DNA of 39,203 bases, from contig DASXUQ010000009.1 of the NCBI GenBank assembly GCA_036504735.1, positions 64,001 through 103,203 of the forward strand. Reading direction: 5' to 3'. Position 1 is the stretch's first letter. Every line of letters begins with the position of its first letter. The DNA comes from a bacterium (GTDB lineage: Bacteria; Electryoneota; RPQS01). Shown here one piece after another: positions 9,201 to 17,482 of the stretch. Below the pieces are notes generated by a model, which was not told where the DNA came from, searched no databases, and saw nothing but the letters and a program-made list of their open reading frames with translations. A program made the translations under genes and the position numbers.

Positions 9201-11216
9201 ATGCAGACTGTCTTTGCGCTCGGCCGTCAACACCGTGCTCGTCAGGCCTGTCGGAGCCGGCGGATTGCTGCGGCGCAGCGTCAGGTCGGCGCCGGTATGG
9301 CCACTCTCGTCAAGGTTGAACACCGTCGATCCGTCAATGTAGCCGGCGAGGGTCGCCGTGACGCGGCGGTTGTTGCCGATCTGCACATTCGGCAGCGTAT
9401 AATCACCGTTCGCAGCCGGGTGAACGGACGGGTTACCCGCACCGCCCGCAACCACGTTGACAGCGGTCACATTGCCGTTGCCGCCATCCAGCGTCACATG
9501 TCCCGTAACGGTCGCGTATACCAGCGGGCCGCCCCAGAACTCTACGGCATTGTTGCCGCCAGGCGTAAAGTCACCTGCCGTATTGCACCACAGGCCATAA
9601 CCGTCGCTGCCGTCCAGATTCTCCAGACCCACGACGCCCGAGGTATTGCCCATCGCGCCGTAGTTCATGGTGATGCTGCCGCTGCTGGTCAGGATGATCT
9701 GGAAATTGTAGAAGGGGCTGCCGCCGAAAGCCGGGCAGTTGTCCCAGCTCACGATGAAGCGCTGGTTGACCGCATCCGCGTAATACTTGCACTGGCCCGC
9801 GGTAGGAAACAGATCTCTTCCGAAGACATACACCACGCCGTTCGGCACGCCGGTGTTGGGCACACAGGGCGGGCTAAGGATAACGGACGCATCACCGAAG
9901 GTGATATAGCCGTTGGAGCCGACGCGAATCTGCGTGAAAGGCGTATCGTAATAGTTGAACGTGAAACCGAGATCGTAGGGGCCGGTGTTGATGTCGTCCG
10001 CCTGCGCGGCAATCGTGCCGTCGCTGGTGATGTCCACCCAGTCGTAACCGGTCTCACGCCACGGGGTCGCGCCCACTGCCACCGCGACGCTCGCCGGAGC
10101 GCTCAAAAAGGCATTGGCCTTCGCGACGGCAAAATACGTGTAATGGCCGTCCGGCTGGCCGGACAATGTAATCGTCTGCACACCGGCGCCGACATGACCG
10201 ATCTGAGAAGCCGGCTGCGTATTGCTGCGGAAGATCAGAATGCTGTCCGGAGTAAGCAGATTGCCGTTCGTATCGTGATCCGGATCTGTCCAGGTCAGGA
10301 TGACGTCCGGTGCCACATAGCTGCCCGCAAGGCCGGTTACCGGATTCGGAACGCCTGCCGGTTGGGAGAATTTCACCGCCGAATTGGAGACAGGCCGCGT
10401 GCCGATCTGCTGGTTGCAGCACCAGAGCTGAACCGCCTGCGTGCCCGTCGCGTTCTCGATGCCCACAAAGCAACTGTCCGGTCCCGTCAGCGTCCCGAAG
10501 TTATAAAGGATCGTGCCGTCGGTGCGGATCACAATCTGAAACGTGTACGAACCGGCCGGCCCGGAAGGCATCCACATGGGCACATTTTCCCACGCCACAA
10601 TAAACCGGCCCGCCGCAACGTCCGAACGGTACCGGATGCTTCCGCCACCGGTGGGGGAAGGGTCCAGGTCACTCCAGAATCCATACATCATATTGTTCGG
10701 TACGCGCGTGCTGGGAAGGCATGCGGCCACGATGGGATTGTAGATGTTGTCCGTCCCCGTGTCCGTGGGGCTGATCGAACCGTTGGAATTAATGTGCATC
10801 TGGGTATAGCTGTTCCCGTAATAGGAAATCGTGAACCCGATGTCAAACGGTCCCTGGCTGTCATCATCGCCCATCGTCACAACGGTGCCGCCCGTCATGT
10901 CGATCCAGGAGTACGTCGTGTCCTGCGACACATAATCATCCAGCGTGTGGTGCGGCGGACGCGGTGTGGCCGAAGCGTTCGCGGCAATCTCGCGCTCGAT
11001 ATCGGCCACGGCAGACATAATGTCCTGCCGGTCCATGCTGGCCGCGTGAATCTGCCGGGCCACGGCGAAATCGGCCTCGGACAATGGCCCCTTGGCCGCC
11101 AGGTTTGCTTTCAGGCGTTCGTAGCCGGCTTGATTGAAGGTCGCGGACTGTGCCGCAGCACACAACAGCAGAATCGCTGCCATGCTCCAAACGAAAAACT
11201 GTTTCCACGATCTCAT
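6216..11216 (-). CDS. Giant secreted modular protein with Fn3 domains and type IX secretion sorting tail
   Basis: A 1666-residue exported protein with a signal peptide at residues 1-25. Three related beta-sandwich modules lie at about 100-285, 390-565 and 1213-1387, each opening W(V/I)D(I/M)T. The second and third share the motif VGSNGYITFGD and four cysteines. Fn3-like domains lie at about 285-385, 650-750 and 1110-1210. Carboxypeptidase-regulatory-like folds lie at about 565-650 and 1385-1465, and a BACON-like domain at about 1465-1565. The C-terminus (about 1580-1666) is a Por/type IX sorting domain with NYPNPFNPTT and VMGQEVATLV, which by family directs export across the outer membrane and surface anchoring. 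A further Fn3 domain near 750-1110 appears split by a large insert. GGAGG precedes the ATG. The domain make-up suggests adhesion or carbohydrate/protein binding; no enzyme motif was seen. Confidence 0.9.
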   Translation of the reverse strand: MRSWKQFFVWSMAAILLLCAAAQSATFNQAGYERLKANLAAKGPLSEADFAVARQIHAASMDRQDIMSAVADIEREIAANASATPRPPHHTLDDYVSQDTTYSWIDMTGGTVVTMGDDDSQGPFDIGFTISYYGNSYTQMHINSNGSISPTDTGTDNIYNPIVAACLPSTRVPNNMMYGFWSDLDPSPTGGGSIRYRSDVAAGRFIVAWENVPMWMPSGPAGSYTFQIVIRTDGTILYNFGTLTGPDSCFVGIENATGTQAVQLWCCNQQIGTRPVSNSAVKFSQPAGVPNPVTGLAGSYVAPDVILTWTDPDHDTNGNLLTPDSILIFRSNTQPASQIGHVGAGVQTITLSGQPDGHYTYFAVAKANAFLSAPASVAVAVGATPWRETGYDWVDITSDGTIAAQADDINTGPYDLGFTFNYYDTPFTQIRVGSNGYITFGDASVILSPPCVPNTGVPNGVVYVFGRDLFPTAGQCKYYADAVNQRFIVSWDNCPAFGGSPFYNFQIILTSSGSITMNYGAMGNTSGVVGLENLDGSDGYGLWCNTAGDFTPGGNNAVEFWGGPLVYATVTGHVTLDGGNGNVTAVNVVAGGAGNPSVHPAANGDYTLPNVQIGNNRRVTATLAGYIDGSTVFNLDESGHTGADLTLRRSNPPAPTGLTSTVLTAERKDSLHWTASTDLLVDEYKLYRKLSTDATFTLRQTILGRTTVFIKDTFETDGVYNFVLTAVDTNMLAPPWVESAYSDSVTSPFGHLAPINLTANGVFDDRIRLSWNAPTTLAESHLSYDDGLNDVDGIGWWGGTPSYGWMVAHYQGNGPLTVKGVRAFLTQNATLGAPLQVGVFADDGTGHPAHTPLYVLGAAVEAPLNTVHEWTLDIPVTVENGSFFVGIRQMSDRSLCLGGDNTTPFITNTFFYNFDGAAWNTWEPALLSLPMLSAHVEAAKEVAAASHALVSSMLVRRAAPQNGFLGKTPAKIQALTAPATTQTITLGADQNNVKPGIYSTTPEENGTRTGLQAWQTAQRLNSAVAPHAPTVLATESASRGRGGRALDDIVSYVIFRDGAPDSIGSTLPSVLTYDNTGVVENQNHTYVVKARYDDGLLSPSSNAVTAMCNMAPGAPTGVTVTAVGQTQMRIAWTDPVVNADGTPCTDLAGLRVYRDGTLITATPVAPGVHQYTDTPPDPTIIYTWSVKAIDEVPNEGAGADGSGSVISPWHTVDLQWVDITTNGTVAAQSDDIVTGPYDLGFSFPYYGQTYTSVMVGSNGYITFGDQSVTLYPPCPPNTGIPNGVVYVFGTDLFPTAGQCKYYADAAGQRFIVSWDNCPHFGGSPIFNFQVILDANGGVTLNYGTMGGTDAVIGVENADGSDGVSLRCTNAGPFTPGNNAVQFWGGPRQAIDGTIRHLGGTNPLLENARVWVTGLPDTMLTDANGHYQMPVDPGTYTVHYQHATHCDSVRTGVVVEANVNSTINMSLHSPNATLSASSLTFVVRRFQTQPQTFTITNVNGTCPLSYQVLDSVTWITSDPASGTLDPNQSVTVTVTASPGTMQPNEYHTTMRVLCNAPGSPFLLQVDMNVLSVDQLPGLLPTEFALHANYPNPFNPTTLLPFDVPQNSQVAIIVYNVMGQEVATLVNGKYAAGRYQVSFDAGNLPSGLYLVKMTAGNYTAMNKMMLLK

Positions 11217-11351
11217 AACGTTTCCTCCCTGGTGAATGCGGATGATGACAGTGGTGGCTTACGTAGTGCTGATGTTCAGCGAAGGGTGATTGGCATGTTT
11301 GCATCTGCCTCTCCATGCAGGACCTGCGTTGGGGCAGAATCAGCGAGCCCG

Positions 11352-11370
11352 AGGCGCCCCGGCGGCGCCT
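11352..11370. other. GC-rich hairpin in the divergent intergenic region
   Basis: AGGCGCC (11352-11358) pairs with GGCGCCT (11364-11370) around CCGGC. It would lie in the 5' leader of the giant secreted-protein mRNA if transcription starts near 11406. Confidence 0.4.
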
Positions 11371-11391
11371 GATTAGGGAATAGAATCACAA

Positions 11392-11405
11392 GGTATAACT
11401 ATACC
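11392..11405. promoter_or_regulatory. Palindrome at the predicted transcription start of the giant gene
   Basis: GGTATA-AC-TATACC is a near-perfect palindrome with 6-bp arms. It falls just downstream of a predicted minus-strand -10 box (11413-11418), a common place for a repressor operator. No binding protein is known. Confidence 0.35.
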
Positions 11406-11412
11406 GTTTGTT

Positions 11413-11441
11413 AATCTACTCAACCAAAAGGCTTAAGTCAA
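11413..11441 (-). promoter_or_regulatory. Candidate sigma-70-like promoter for the giant secreted protein
   Basis: On the minus strand, TTGACT (11441-11436) and TAGATT (11418-11413) are separated by 17 bases. The -35 box matches 5 of 6 consensus positions and the -10 box 4 of 6. This would give a leader of about 190 bases before the ATG at 11216. FCB bacteria often use divergent promoter consensus, so this is tentative. Confidence 0.35.
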
Positions 11442-11921
11442 TGAACATAAGCAATTTTGAAAAGTTCTGCATTCATCTTATGTCACTAATTATCAATATG
11501 TGAAAGATTGATCCGGCATTGGACTTCAACGAACCCTGCCCATTTAGAAGAGGTCAGAAGCCTTGGGTAAACGCTTAATCCTGCGGCAATTCTCTTGCAG
11601 TCGAGAGGCCCAAGACCAGCGAAAACAAACCTGTACAGCATCATCAGAGTCGCATCCCGGTGGTTCAAAGCCCAAGTCAAGGGCTGCCTGTCTTCCCTTC
11701 GGCGTGTGCCCTTTGCCGAAAATCACTATCGCAAGGAACATGTGCAGTAGCGGACTGGTTTCCATCTTATGCACGTATGACTTTCCCATGCACCACACCA
11801 GTCACCTTCAACCACATCTATCTCGTCTCAACTTATTCATACCCCAACGGATCGTCGACTGCCGTAGGCGATTCACCCTTTCCAATTTCAAGCATATCCT
11901 CCGAATCGGGAGATTCTTAGA
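11442..11921. other. Intergenic region without a convincing gene
   Basis: About 480 bases between the divergent giant-protein and RND operons. Short frames exist on both strands (for example 11544-11798 minus) but lack ribosome-binding sites and natural composition. CTTGGG and CCCAAG segments flanking 11560-11617, within a GGTC...GACC pair, could fold together, so a structured RNA or long leader is possible. Nothing specific was recognised. Confidence 0.4.
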
Positions 11922-13022
11922 ATGAAACTTGTACGGTACAGTACTCTTTTTGCGGTGGCGTCAGCCTTGGTCTTAACCGGATGCAAGGGAGCAGGCGGTT
12001 GGGGCAAAGGATTCTCCATGCCGCCCGCGATTGTGGAAACGGCAATCGCCACGGTCCGGCCAGTGGCGGACCGCTTCGAAACCGTCGGCACCATTGAGGC
12101 AGATGAAGCCGTCACGGTGGTCTCCGAATTGGGCGGCATCGTCCTGAAGATCCCCTTCCCTGAAGGAGGCTCGGTCGAACGTGGCGCTCTGATTGCCCAA
12201 CTCGATGACAACGAACTCAAGGCCGAACTCGACCGCACCAAAGCGGTGCGCGATCAGGCGCAGTTGAACTACAATCGCATGAAGATCATCGTGACCCAGG
12301 GCGCTGAGGCCCAGCAAAGCCTTGACGATGCGGCCGCCGCGCTGAAAGTGGCTGAAGCGAACGTTGCTTCGGCGCAGGCTCGATTCGACAAGACACGCAT
12401 CACCGCCCCTTTTAGCGGCATGGTGGGAGCGCGGCGCGTGAGCCCGGGTACCTATGTCCAGCCGGGCACGGCCATCACCAACCTCGCCAGTCTGCAGATG
12501 CTGCGCGTGAATTTTTCCGCGCCGGAACGCTACCTGCCGCTGCTGAAGCGTGGTTCCGAAGTCACGGTCTCCGTGACCGCGTTTCCCGACGACGCGATCA
12601 CCGGGCGGATTGAAGTGGTGGAACCCCAAATCAATGCCGCGACGAGAAACGTCGGCATCGTTGCCCGCGTTCCCAATCCGGGAAACAGGCTCCGACCCGG
12701 CATGTCCGCCAATGTCGCCGCGGTGCTCAGCGAACGCGCCTCGGCGCTCACGATTTCCAGTGAAGCCGTGGTTGTGGATCAGAACCAGCCCGTGGTGTAT
12801 GTGATCAAGCCCGACTGTACGGTCACCCGCACGGTGATTCGGCTCGGCTCTCGAATGAAGGATGTGGTGGAAGTGGTGGACGGCCTGAAGGCAGGGGATC
12901 GTGTGGTGCGGGCCGGCCACCAGAAGGTCTATGAAGGCGCGAAGGTCATTCCGGCCTCCGGTGCGGACTCGGTTGCGGCCTCATCCCGCGACACCACCGT
13001 CTCCAGGAGCGCGGCGCAATGA
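11922..13022 (+). CDS. RND efflux periplasmic adaptor lipoprotein (membrane fusion protein)
   Basis: A 366-residue adaptor. A lipoprotein signal (residues 1-20) ends in the lipobox LTGC with Cys21 as the likely lipidated residue. After it come the beta-barrel/lipoyl half (GTIEADEAVTVVSELGGIV), a short helical hairpin (about 100-155, QLNYNRMKIIVTQGAEAQQS), and the second lipoyl half with ITAPFSGMVGARRVSPGTYV. The C-terminal beta-barrel and membrane-proximal domains include RPGMSANV. By family it links the inner-membrane RND pump to an outer-membrane channel. GGGAG lies 9 bases before the ATG. The stop overlaps the pump start by 4 bases (ATGA), so the two are translationally coupled. No TolC-like gene is next to them, so the channel must be encoded elsewhere. 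The substrate cannot be read from the sequence. Confidence 0.95.
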   Translation: MKLVRYSTLFAVASALVLTGCKGAGGWGKGFSMPPAIVETAIATVRPVADRFETVGTIEADEAVTVVSELGGIVLKIPFPEGGSVERGALIAQLDDNELKAELDRTKAVRDQAQLNYNRMKIIVTQGAEAQQSLDDAAAALKVAEANVASAQARFDKTRITAPFSGMVGARRVSPGTYVQPGTAITNLASLQMLRVNFSAPERYLPLLKRGSEVTVSVTAFPDDAITGRIEVVEPQINAATRNVGIVARVPNPGNRLRPGMSANVAAVLSERASALTISSEAVVVDQNQPVVYVIKPDCTVTRTVIRLGSRMKDVVEVVDGLKAGDRVVRAGHQKVYEGAKVIPASGADSVAASSRDTTVSRSAAQ

Positions 13023-16000
13023 AAATCAGCGATCTCTCGATCCGGCGGCCGGTATTCGCCACGGTCATGAGTCTGGCGATTGTCCTCTTTGGAATTATCG
13101 CCTTCCTGCGGCTTCCGGTGCGTGAATATCCCGACATCGACCCGCCGGTGATTTCCGTCGTAACGCTCTACCGTGGCGCCAGCGCCAGCGTGGTCGAAAC
13201 CGAAATTACGGACCCGCTCGAAGAACAGTTTGCCACGCTCTCCGGAGTCAAGACCATGACCTCATCGAGCCGCGAGGAGGGCTCGGTGATCACCATTGAA
13301 TTTGAACTCAGCCGCAATGTAGACGAGGCCGCCAACGACGTGCGCGAGCGCGTCTCCCGCACACGGGGAACTCTGCCCCGGGAAATCGATGAGCCGGTCG
13401 TCTCCAAGGTAGACGTAAACGCGCAGCCCATCGTCTGGCTGGCGCTGGCCAGCGATAAGTACACCGGCCTCCAACTGACCGACGTGGCCGACAACATTCT
13501 CAAAGAGCGTATCCAGCGTTTACCCGGTGTGGGTTCGGTGATTCTTGGCGGTGAGCGCCGCTACGCCATGCGGGTCTGGCTGGACGCGCAGCGCATGGCG
13601 GCGCGCGGGCTGACTCCGCAGGACGTCGAAAACGCCATCCGCCGCGAAAACGCCGAAATTCCCAGCGGTCGCGTCGAAGGCTCCCAGCGGGAATTTGCCG
13701 TGCGTACCCGGGGCGAACTCAACACGCCCGAGGAATTCGGCGGGATCGTTGTTGCTCAGAATGCCAGTGGCGTCGTGCGCCTGCGGGACGTGGCCGATGT
13801 TCAGGTGGGAGCCGCCGATGAACGGACAGTGGCCCGCTGGACCGGCCAGCCGGCGGTCGGTCTGGGCATCGTCAAACAGACCAAGGCCTCGACGCTCGAC
13901 GTCGCGCGCGAAGTGCGCAATGCGCTCGGCAATCTCAAGGGCTCGATTCCTCCCGGCATGGACCTCAAGATCGCTTACGACTCCTCCGAGTTTATCCGCG
14001 ACTCCGTGCAACAGGTCGGTGAGACGCTGCTGATTGCCATGTGCCTGGTGATTCTGGTCGTGATCGCCTTCATGAAGAGCCTCCGCGCCACGCTCATTCC
14101 CACTCTGGCGATTCCGGTGTCCATCATCGGCACGTTTGTGGTCATCTATTTCCTCGGCTTCACCATCAATATTCTCACGCTGCTCGCGCTGGTGCTGGCC
14201 ATCGGATTGGTGGTCGATGATGCCATTGTCATGCTGGAGAACATCTTCCGGCATATGGAAATGGGCAAGGGGCGCATGCGGGCCGCCTATGACGGCTCGA
14301 AGGAAATTGCCTTCGCCGTGCTGGCCACGACCATTACGCTCGTTGCCGTGTTCGTGCCCGTCGCCTTCCTGACCGGATCCGTCGGACGCCTGTTCCGCGA
14401 ATTCGGCTTCACCGTGGCCATCGCCGTGGCCCTCTCCGGCTTCGTGGCGCTCACCCTGACCCCGATGTTCAGCTCCCGCATCCTGAAGCCGCTCCACGGC
14501 ACCGGCGGCGGCTGGGCCGCGCGCAGTTTCGACGCCTTCTTCGTCTGGCTGGGTCGGGTTTATGAATCGTCGCTCCGCTTCGCGCTGCGCCACCGGGTGC
14601 TGGTGATTTCGCTATCGGCCTTCGCGGTCATTATTACCTTGGGGCTCTTCAAATTCATGCCCCGCGAACTCGTCCCCACCGAAGACCGGGGCATCGCGTT
14701 CGGCATCGTCCTTGCTCCCGAAGGTTCTACACTCAACTACACGGACCGCTACATGCGCGAGGTGGAAAAACGCCTGCTTGCCCTCCCCGAAACCAAAGGC
14801 CTTTTCACCGCAACCGGCGTCGGGTTCGGAGGCCCGGGCCGGGTCACCGACGGCTTCCTCTTTTTGAATCTCGGGCCGAAACGTGACCGTAAGCGTTCGC
14901 AGCAGGCGATTGTCCAGAGCCTGTTCCCGCAGATGTTTTCGATTCCCGGCGTGCTGGCCTTCGTGATCAATCCGCCCAGCCTCGGCAGTTTTTCTTCCAG
15001 CCCGATCGACTATGTGCTCGAAGCGGATAGCTATGACGAACTGAATCAGGCGGTCGGCATCATGCAGGCTGCGGCCTCCAAGCTTGGATACCTCTTTAAT
15101 GTGGACACCGATCTGAAACTGAACAAGCCGGAACTGAACATCGCCGTGGACCGCGACCGCGCCTCCGCGCTCGGGGTTTCCGTCACCGATATCGGCTCCA
15201 CACTCGAAGCGTTACTCGGCGGGCGCGTCGTGAGTGATTTCAAGCGCGGCACCAAACAGTATGACGTGCTGATTCAGGTGAAAGCCGCCGATCGCGCCAC
15301 GCCGGATGTGATTCAAGACGTCTATGTGCGCGGGGACACCGGTCTTGTACAGCTTGCCAACGTGGTCAATGTGTCCGAAGCGGTCGGCCCGAAAGAGCTG
15401 AACCACTTCAACCGTCAACGCTCCGCCACCATCACGGCGAACCTGATTCCGTTTGTCTCCCTCGGCCAGGCGCTGAGCGATCTCGACAATGTCGCCAAAA
15501 CCAGTTTGCCGAAGGACATCAAGCACGACTATGCCGGGCAGTCGCTGGAATACAAGGAATCCAGTTCCGGTCTGTACTTTTTCTTTCTCCTTGCGCTGGT
15601 GTTCATTTTTCTCGTGCTGGCCGCACAGTTTGAAAGCTTTTTCCATCCCTTCACCATTCTGTTGTCGGTGCCGCTGGCCGTGTTCGGAGCTATCGTCGCC
15701 CTCTTCGTGTTCAAGCAGAGTCTGAACATCTTCTCCCAAATCGGACTCATCATGCTCATCGGCCTCGTCACCAAGAATGCGATTCTGATTGTCGAATTCG
15801 CCAACCAGCTTCGCGCCGGGGGGAAGGACGCGGTGGAAGCCGTCGTCGAAGCGGCGAGCATTCGCCTGCGGCCGATTCTCATGACGTCGTTGGCCACCGT
15901 GTTCGGCATCCTGCCCATCGCCATCGGTTTCGGTGCCGGAGCGGAATCCCGGCGGCCGCTGGGAATTGCCGTGGTGGGCGGTCTGCTGTTCTCGACCTTT

Positions 16001-16108
16001 CTGACCTTGATCCTGGTCCCCGTCGTATACACACTGCTCGCACGCTTCACGCACATTCCCCAGCCCACACCCGAGGTGACGGAGCAACCGCAGCCGGTGG
16101 CCGTATGA
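13019..16108 (+). CDS. RND efflux pump, HAE1/AcrB family inner-membrane transporter
   Basis: A 1029-residue transporter of usual HAE1 length. It starts with the family opening SIRRPVFATVMSL (TM1), followed by the first large periplasmic porter domain. A membrane cluster includes GLVVDDAIVMLENIFRHME, where the paired Asp residues at about 401-402 match the proton-relay pair of AcrB. The second half carries the second porter domain and the final membrane cluster, with IGLVTKNAILIVEFAN supplying the conserved Lys at about residue 917. By family it exports hydrophobic or amphiphilic compounds using the proton gradient, as a trimer with the adaptor encoded just upstream. The intact relay residues suggest an active pump. 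A strong hairpin terminator follows 35 bp after the stop, which closes the two-gene operon. Confidence 0.96.
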   Translation: MKISDLSIRRPVFATVMSLAIVLFGIIAFLRLPVREYPDIDPPVISVVTLYRGASASVVETEITDPLEEQFATLSGVKTMTSSSREEGSVITIEFELSRNVDEAANDVRERVSRTRGTLPREIDEPVVSKVDVNAQPIVWLALASDKYTGLQLTDVADNILKERIQRLPGVGSVILGGERRYAMRVWLDAQRMAARGLTPQDVENAIRRENAEIPSGRVEGSQREFAVRTRGELNTPEEFGGIVVAQNASGVVRLRDVADVQVGAADERTVARWTGQPAVGLGIVKQTKASTLDVAREVRNALGNLKGSIPPGMDLKIAYDSSEFIRDSVQQVGETLLIAMCLVILVVIAFMKSLRATLIPTLAIPVSIIGTFVVIYFLGFTINILTLLALVLAIGLVVDDAIVMLENIFRHMEMGKGRMRAAYDGSKEIAFAVLATTITLVAVFVPVAFLTGSVGRLFREFGFTVAIAVALSGFVALTLTPMFSSRILKPLHGTGGGWAARSFDAFFVWLGRVYESSLRFALRHRVLVISLSAFAVIITLGLFKFMPRELVPTEDRGIAFGIVLAPEGSTLNYTDRYMREVEKRLLALPETKGLFTATGVGFGGPGRVTDGFLFLNLGPKRDRKRSQQAIVQSLFPQMFSIPGVLAFVINPPSLGSFSSSPIDYVLEADSYDELNQAVGIMQAAASKLGYLFNVDTDLKLNKPELNIAVDRDRASALGVSVTDIGSTLEALLGGRVVSDFKRGTKQYDVLIQVKAADRATPDVIQDVYVRGDTGLVQLANVVNVSEAVGPKELNHFNRQRSATITANLIPFVSLGQALSDLDNVAKTSLPKDIKHDYAGQSLEYKESSSGLYFFFLLALVFIFLVLAAQFESFFHPFTILLSVPLAVFGAIVALFVFKQSLNIFSQIGLIMLIGLVTKNAILIVEFANQLRAGGKDAVEAVVEAASIRLRPILMTSLATVFGILPIAIGFGAGAESRRPLGIAVVGGLLFSTFLTLILVPVVYTLLARFTHIPQPTPEVTEQPQPVAV

Positions 16109-16143
16109 ATCGGTAATGAACCCCCACCAGCCGCCGGAAAAGA

Positions 16144-16176
16144 AACGGGCTGTCCCTTCTTAGGGGACAGCCCGTT
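16144..16176 (+). terminator. Hairpin terminator of the RND operon
   Basis: AACGGGCTGTCCC (16144-16156) pairs perfectly with 16164-16176 (13 bp, 7-base loop), followed by GTTTAT. It lies between the convergent RND operon and rhodanese gene. Confidence 0.75.
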
Positions 16177-16230
16177 GTTTATCGGCGATATGCCTGAGAG
16201 CTTCTCTGGGACACACCGGCAAGGCGTTCG

Positions 16231-17277
16231 TCAGTGACGCTCGATGGCGCCCTTTTCAACCGGATAACTAAGCTTCTGGGGTGGAACCCACGTATTGTTC
16301 GGACCCAGAATCGCGCTATTATCCGTTAACGCATTGGCTCCGAAGCGGAGCGTCCAGGCGTCATAGCCCAGCATGCGGAGGTACATACAGACTTGCCCGG
16401 AAGCGTGGCCGCTGCTGCACGAAACAAGAATCGGCTTATCCGGCGGCAGGTAGCGAAGGCTTTCATTTTCACCGAGCGTGCCCGGTTCGATGCAATAGGC
16501 TCCGGCGATATGCCCGGCATTGTATTGACCACGCGGCATGTAGCTGATGATGAAATAGTCGTTCGTCGAGTCCGCATCGTGCATCCTCTCGCGAACCATC
16601 GTCCAATCCGCGATCTTCGACTTATATCCCGCGCGGAAATACGCGTCGAAACGCTCCGTGATCATGCCCTTCAGATCAGACGCTTTGCAAACCGGATTGG
16701 GAAACGGATATGTCCTGGTTAATTCGTGCGGCGTGGTTTCAATGCCTTCAGGACTTCGACGCAAGGCATACCAGGCTCCACCGACTCCGACGACCGAAGT
16801 GTCGGTCGTCCAACCGCTCATCCCCCATTTCAGATTGTAAGCGTCGTAGCCCATCAAATTCAGATAGGCGGTGACCAGACTCGATGTCTGCCCCGCATAG
16901 CAATAGACCACGATCTTCTTGTTCGCCGGCAGCAAACCGCGATTGGCGGGGTTCGTCAGCGATGTATAGTCCCAATGGACAGCCCCCGGAATGTGCCCGC
17001 GCGCCGAATCATCTCCAAAGTGGCGGACGCTGATAATATACGGCTGTGTGGTGTCCGCATCGTTCATCTCGGCCCAAAGCTCTTGCGCGGAGATCTTCTT
17101 GGGAGAGTTCGGTTGACTGAGGTAGGCATCACCGGCTGCCGACATCTGCTCAAAAGCGCTCTGTGAAAGACCGTGTTCGTCTGTCCGCGTCCCGGCATTA
17201 CCTGGCGACCAGCCGATAAATATAAACGATGCCGCGCCCACTATCGAAACGCACAGGATGCGATGGAACCACTTCAT
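16231..17277 (-). CDS. Exported protein with two rhodanese-like domains
   Basis: A 348-residue protein when started at ATG 17277, which has GAGGAG 7 bases upstream and is followed at once by a signal peptide (about residues 1-28). The longer frame to 17358 adds residues unlike a signal sequence. Rhodanese domain 1 (about 62-165) has RHFGDDSARGHIPGAVHWDY and the active loop VVYCYAGQTSS. Domain 2 (about 195-325) has RGQYNAGHIAGAYCI and the loop ILVSCSSGHASG. Both keep the catalytic cysteine, which is unusual, because tandem rhodaneses often have only one active domain. By family, rhodaneses carry a persulfide sulfur on this Cys. The protein is likely periplasmic or cell-surface. The partner and donor are unknown. 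It appears to be a single-gene transcript. Confidence 0.88.
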   Translation of the reverse strand: MKWFHRILCVSIVGAASFIFIGWSPGNAGTRTDEHGLSQSAFEQMSAAGDAYLSQPNSPKKISAQELWAEMNDADTTQPYIISVRHFGDDSARGHIPGAVHWDYTSLTNPANRGLLPANKKIVVYCYAGQTSSLVTAYLNLMGYDAYNLKWGMSGWTTDTSVVGVGGAWYALRRSPEGIETTPHELTRTYPFPNPVCKASDLKGMITERFDAYFRAGYKSKIADWTMVRERMHDADSTNDYFIISYMPRGQYNAGHIAGAYCIEPGTLGENESLRYLPPDKPILVSCSSGHASGQVCMYLRMLGYDAWTLRFGANALTDNSAILGPNNTWVPPQKLSYPVEKGAIERH

Positions 17278-17482
17278 GAACCGCTCCTCGTTTAATTGCT
17301 TGTGGTTTACGCAAAGATGCTCACGTAATCCGTGTCCATTACTGCTGACTGTCAGCAACCATTCGTCTCTGATATCTTTTATGCCAGGATAATGAAAAGA
17401 GTGCTGGCAAGCAACACATTTGCCCGCATGCAGTTCAGCACACTCTTAGCACACCAAGTCGATTGTGAAACGTGGGTGCAAT

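Noticed and set aside
9201-11372. A 723-residue plus-strand frame opposite the giant secreted-protein gene
   Set aside because: It is rich in Arg, His and Ala with no domain signal. The minus strand has a signal peptide, repeats and a sorting tail, so this is a codon-bias shadow.
11640-11690. A GGTTCAA stretch resembling a tRNA T-arm
   Set aside because: The flanking bases do not form a T stem, and no anticodon or D arm could be placed. No tRNA or rRNA was found in the window.
11544-11798. An 84-residue minus-strand frame in the divergent intergenic region
   Set aside because: No ribosome-binding site, Trp/Cys-rich composition and no family resemblance.
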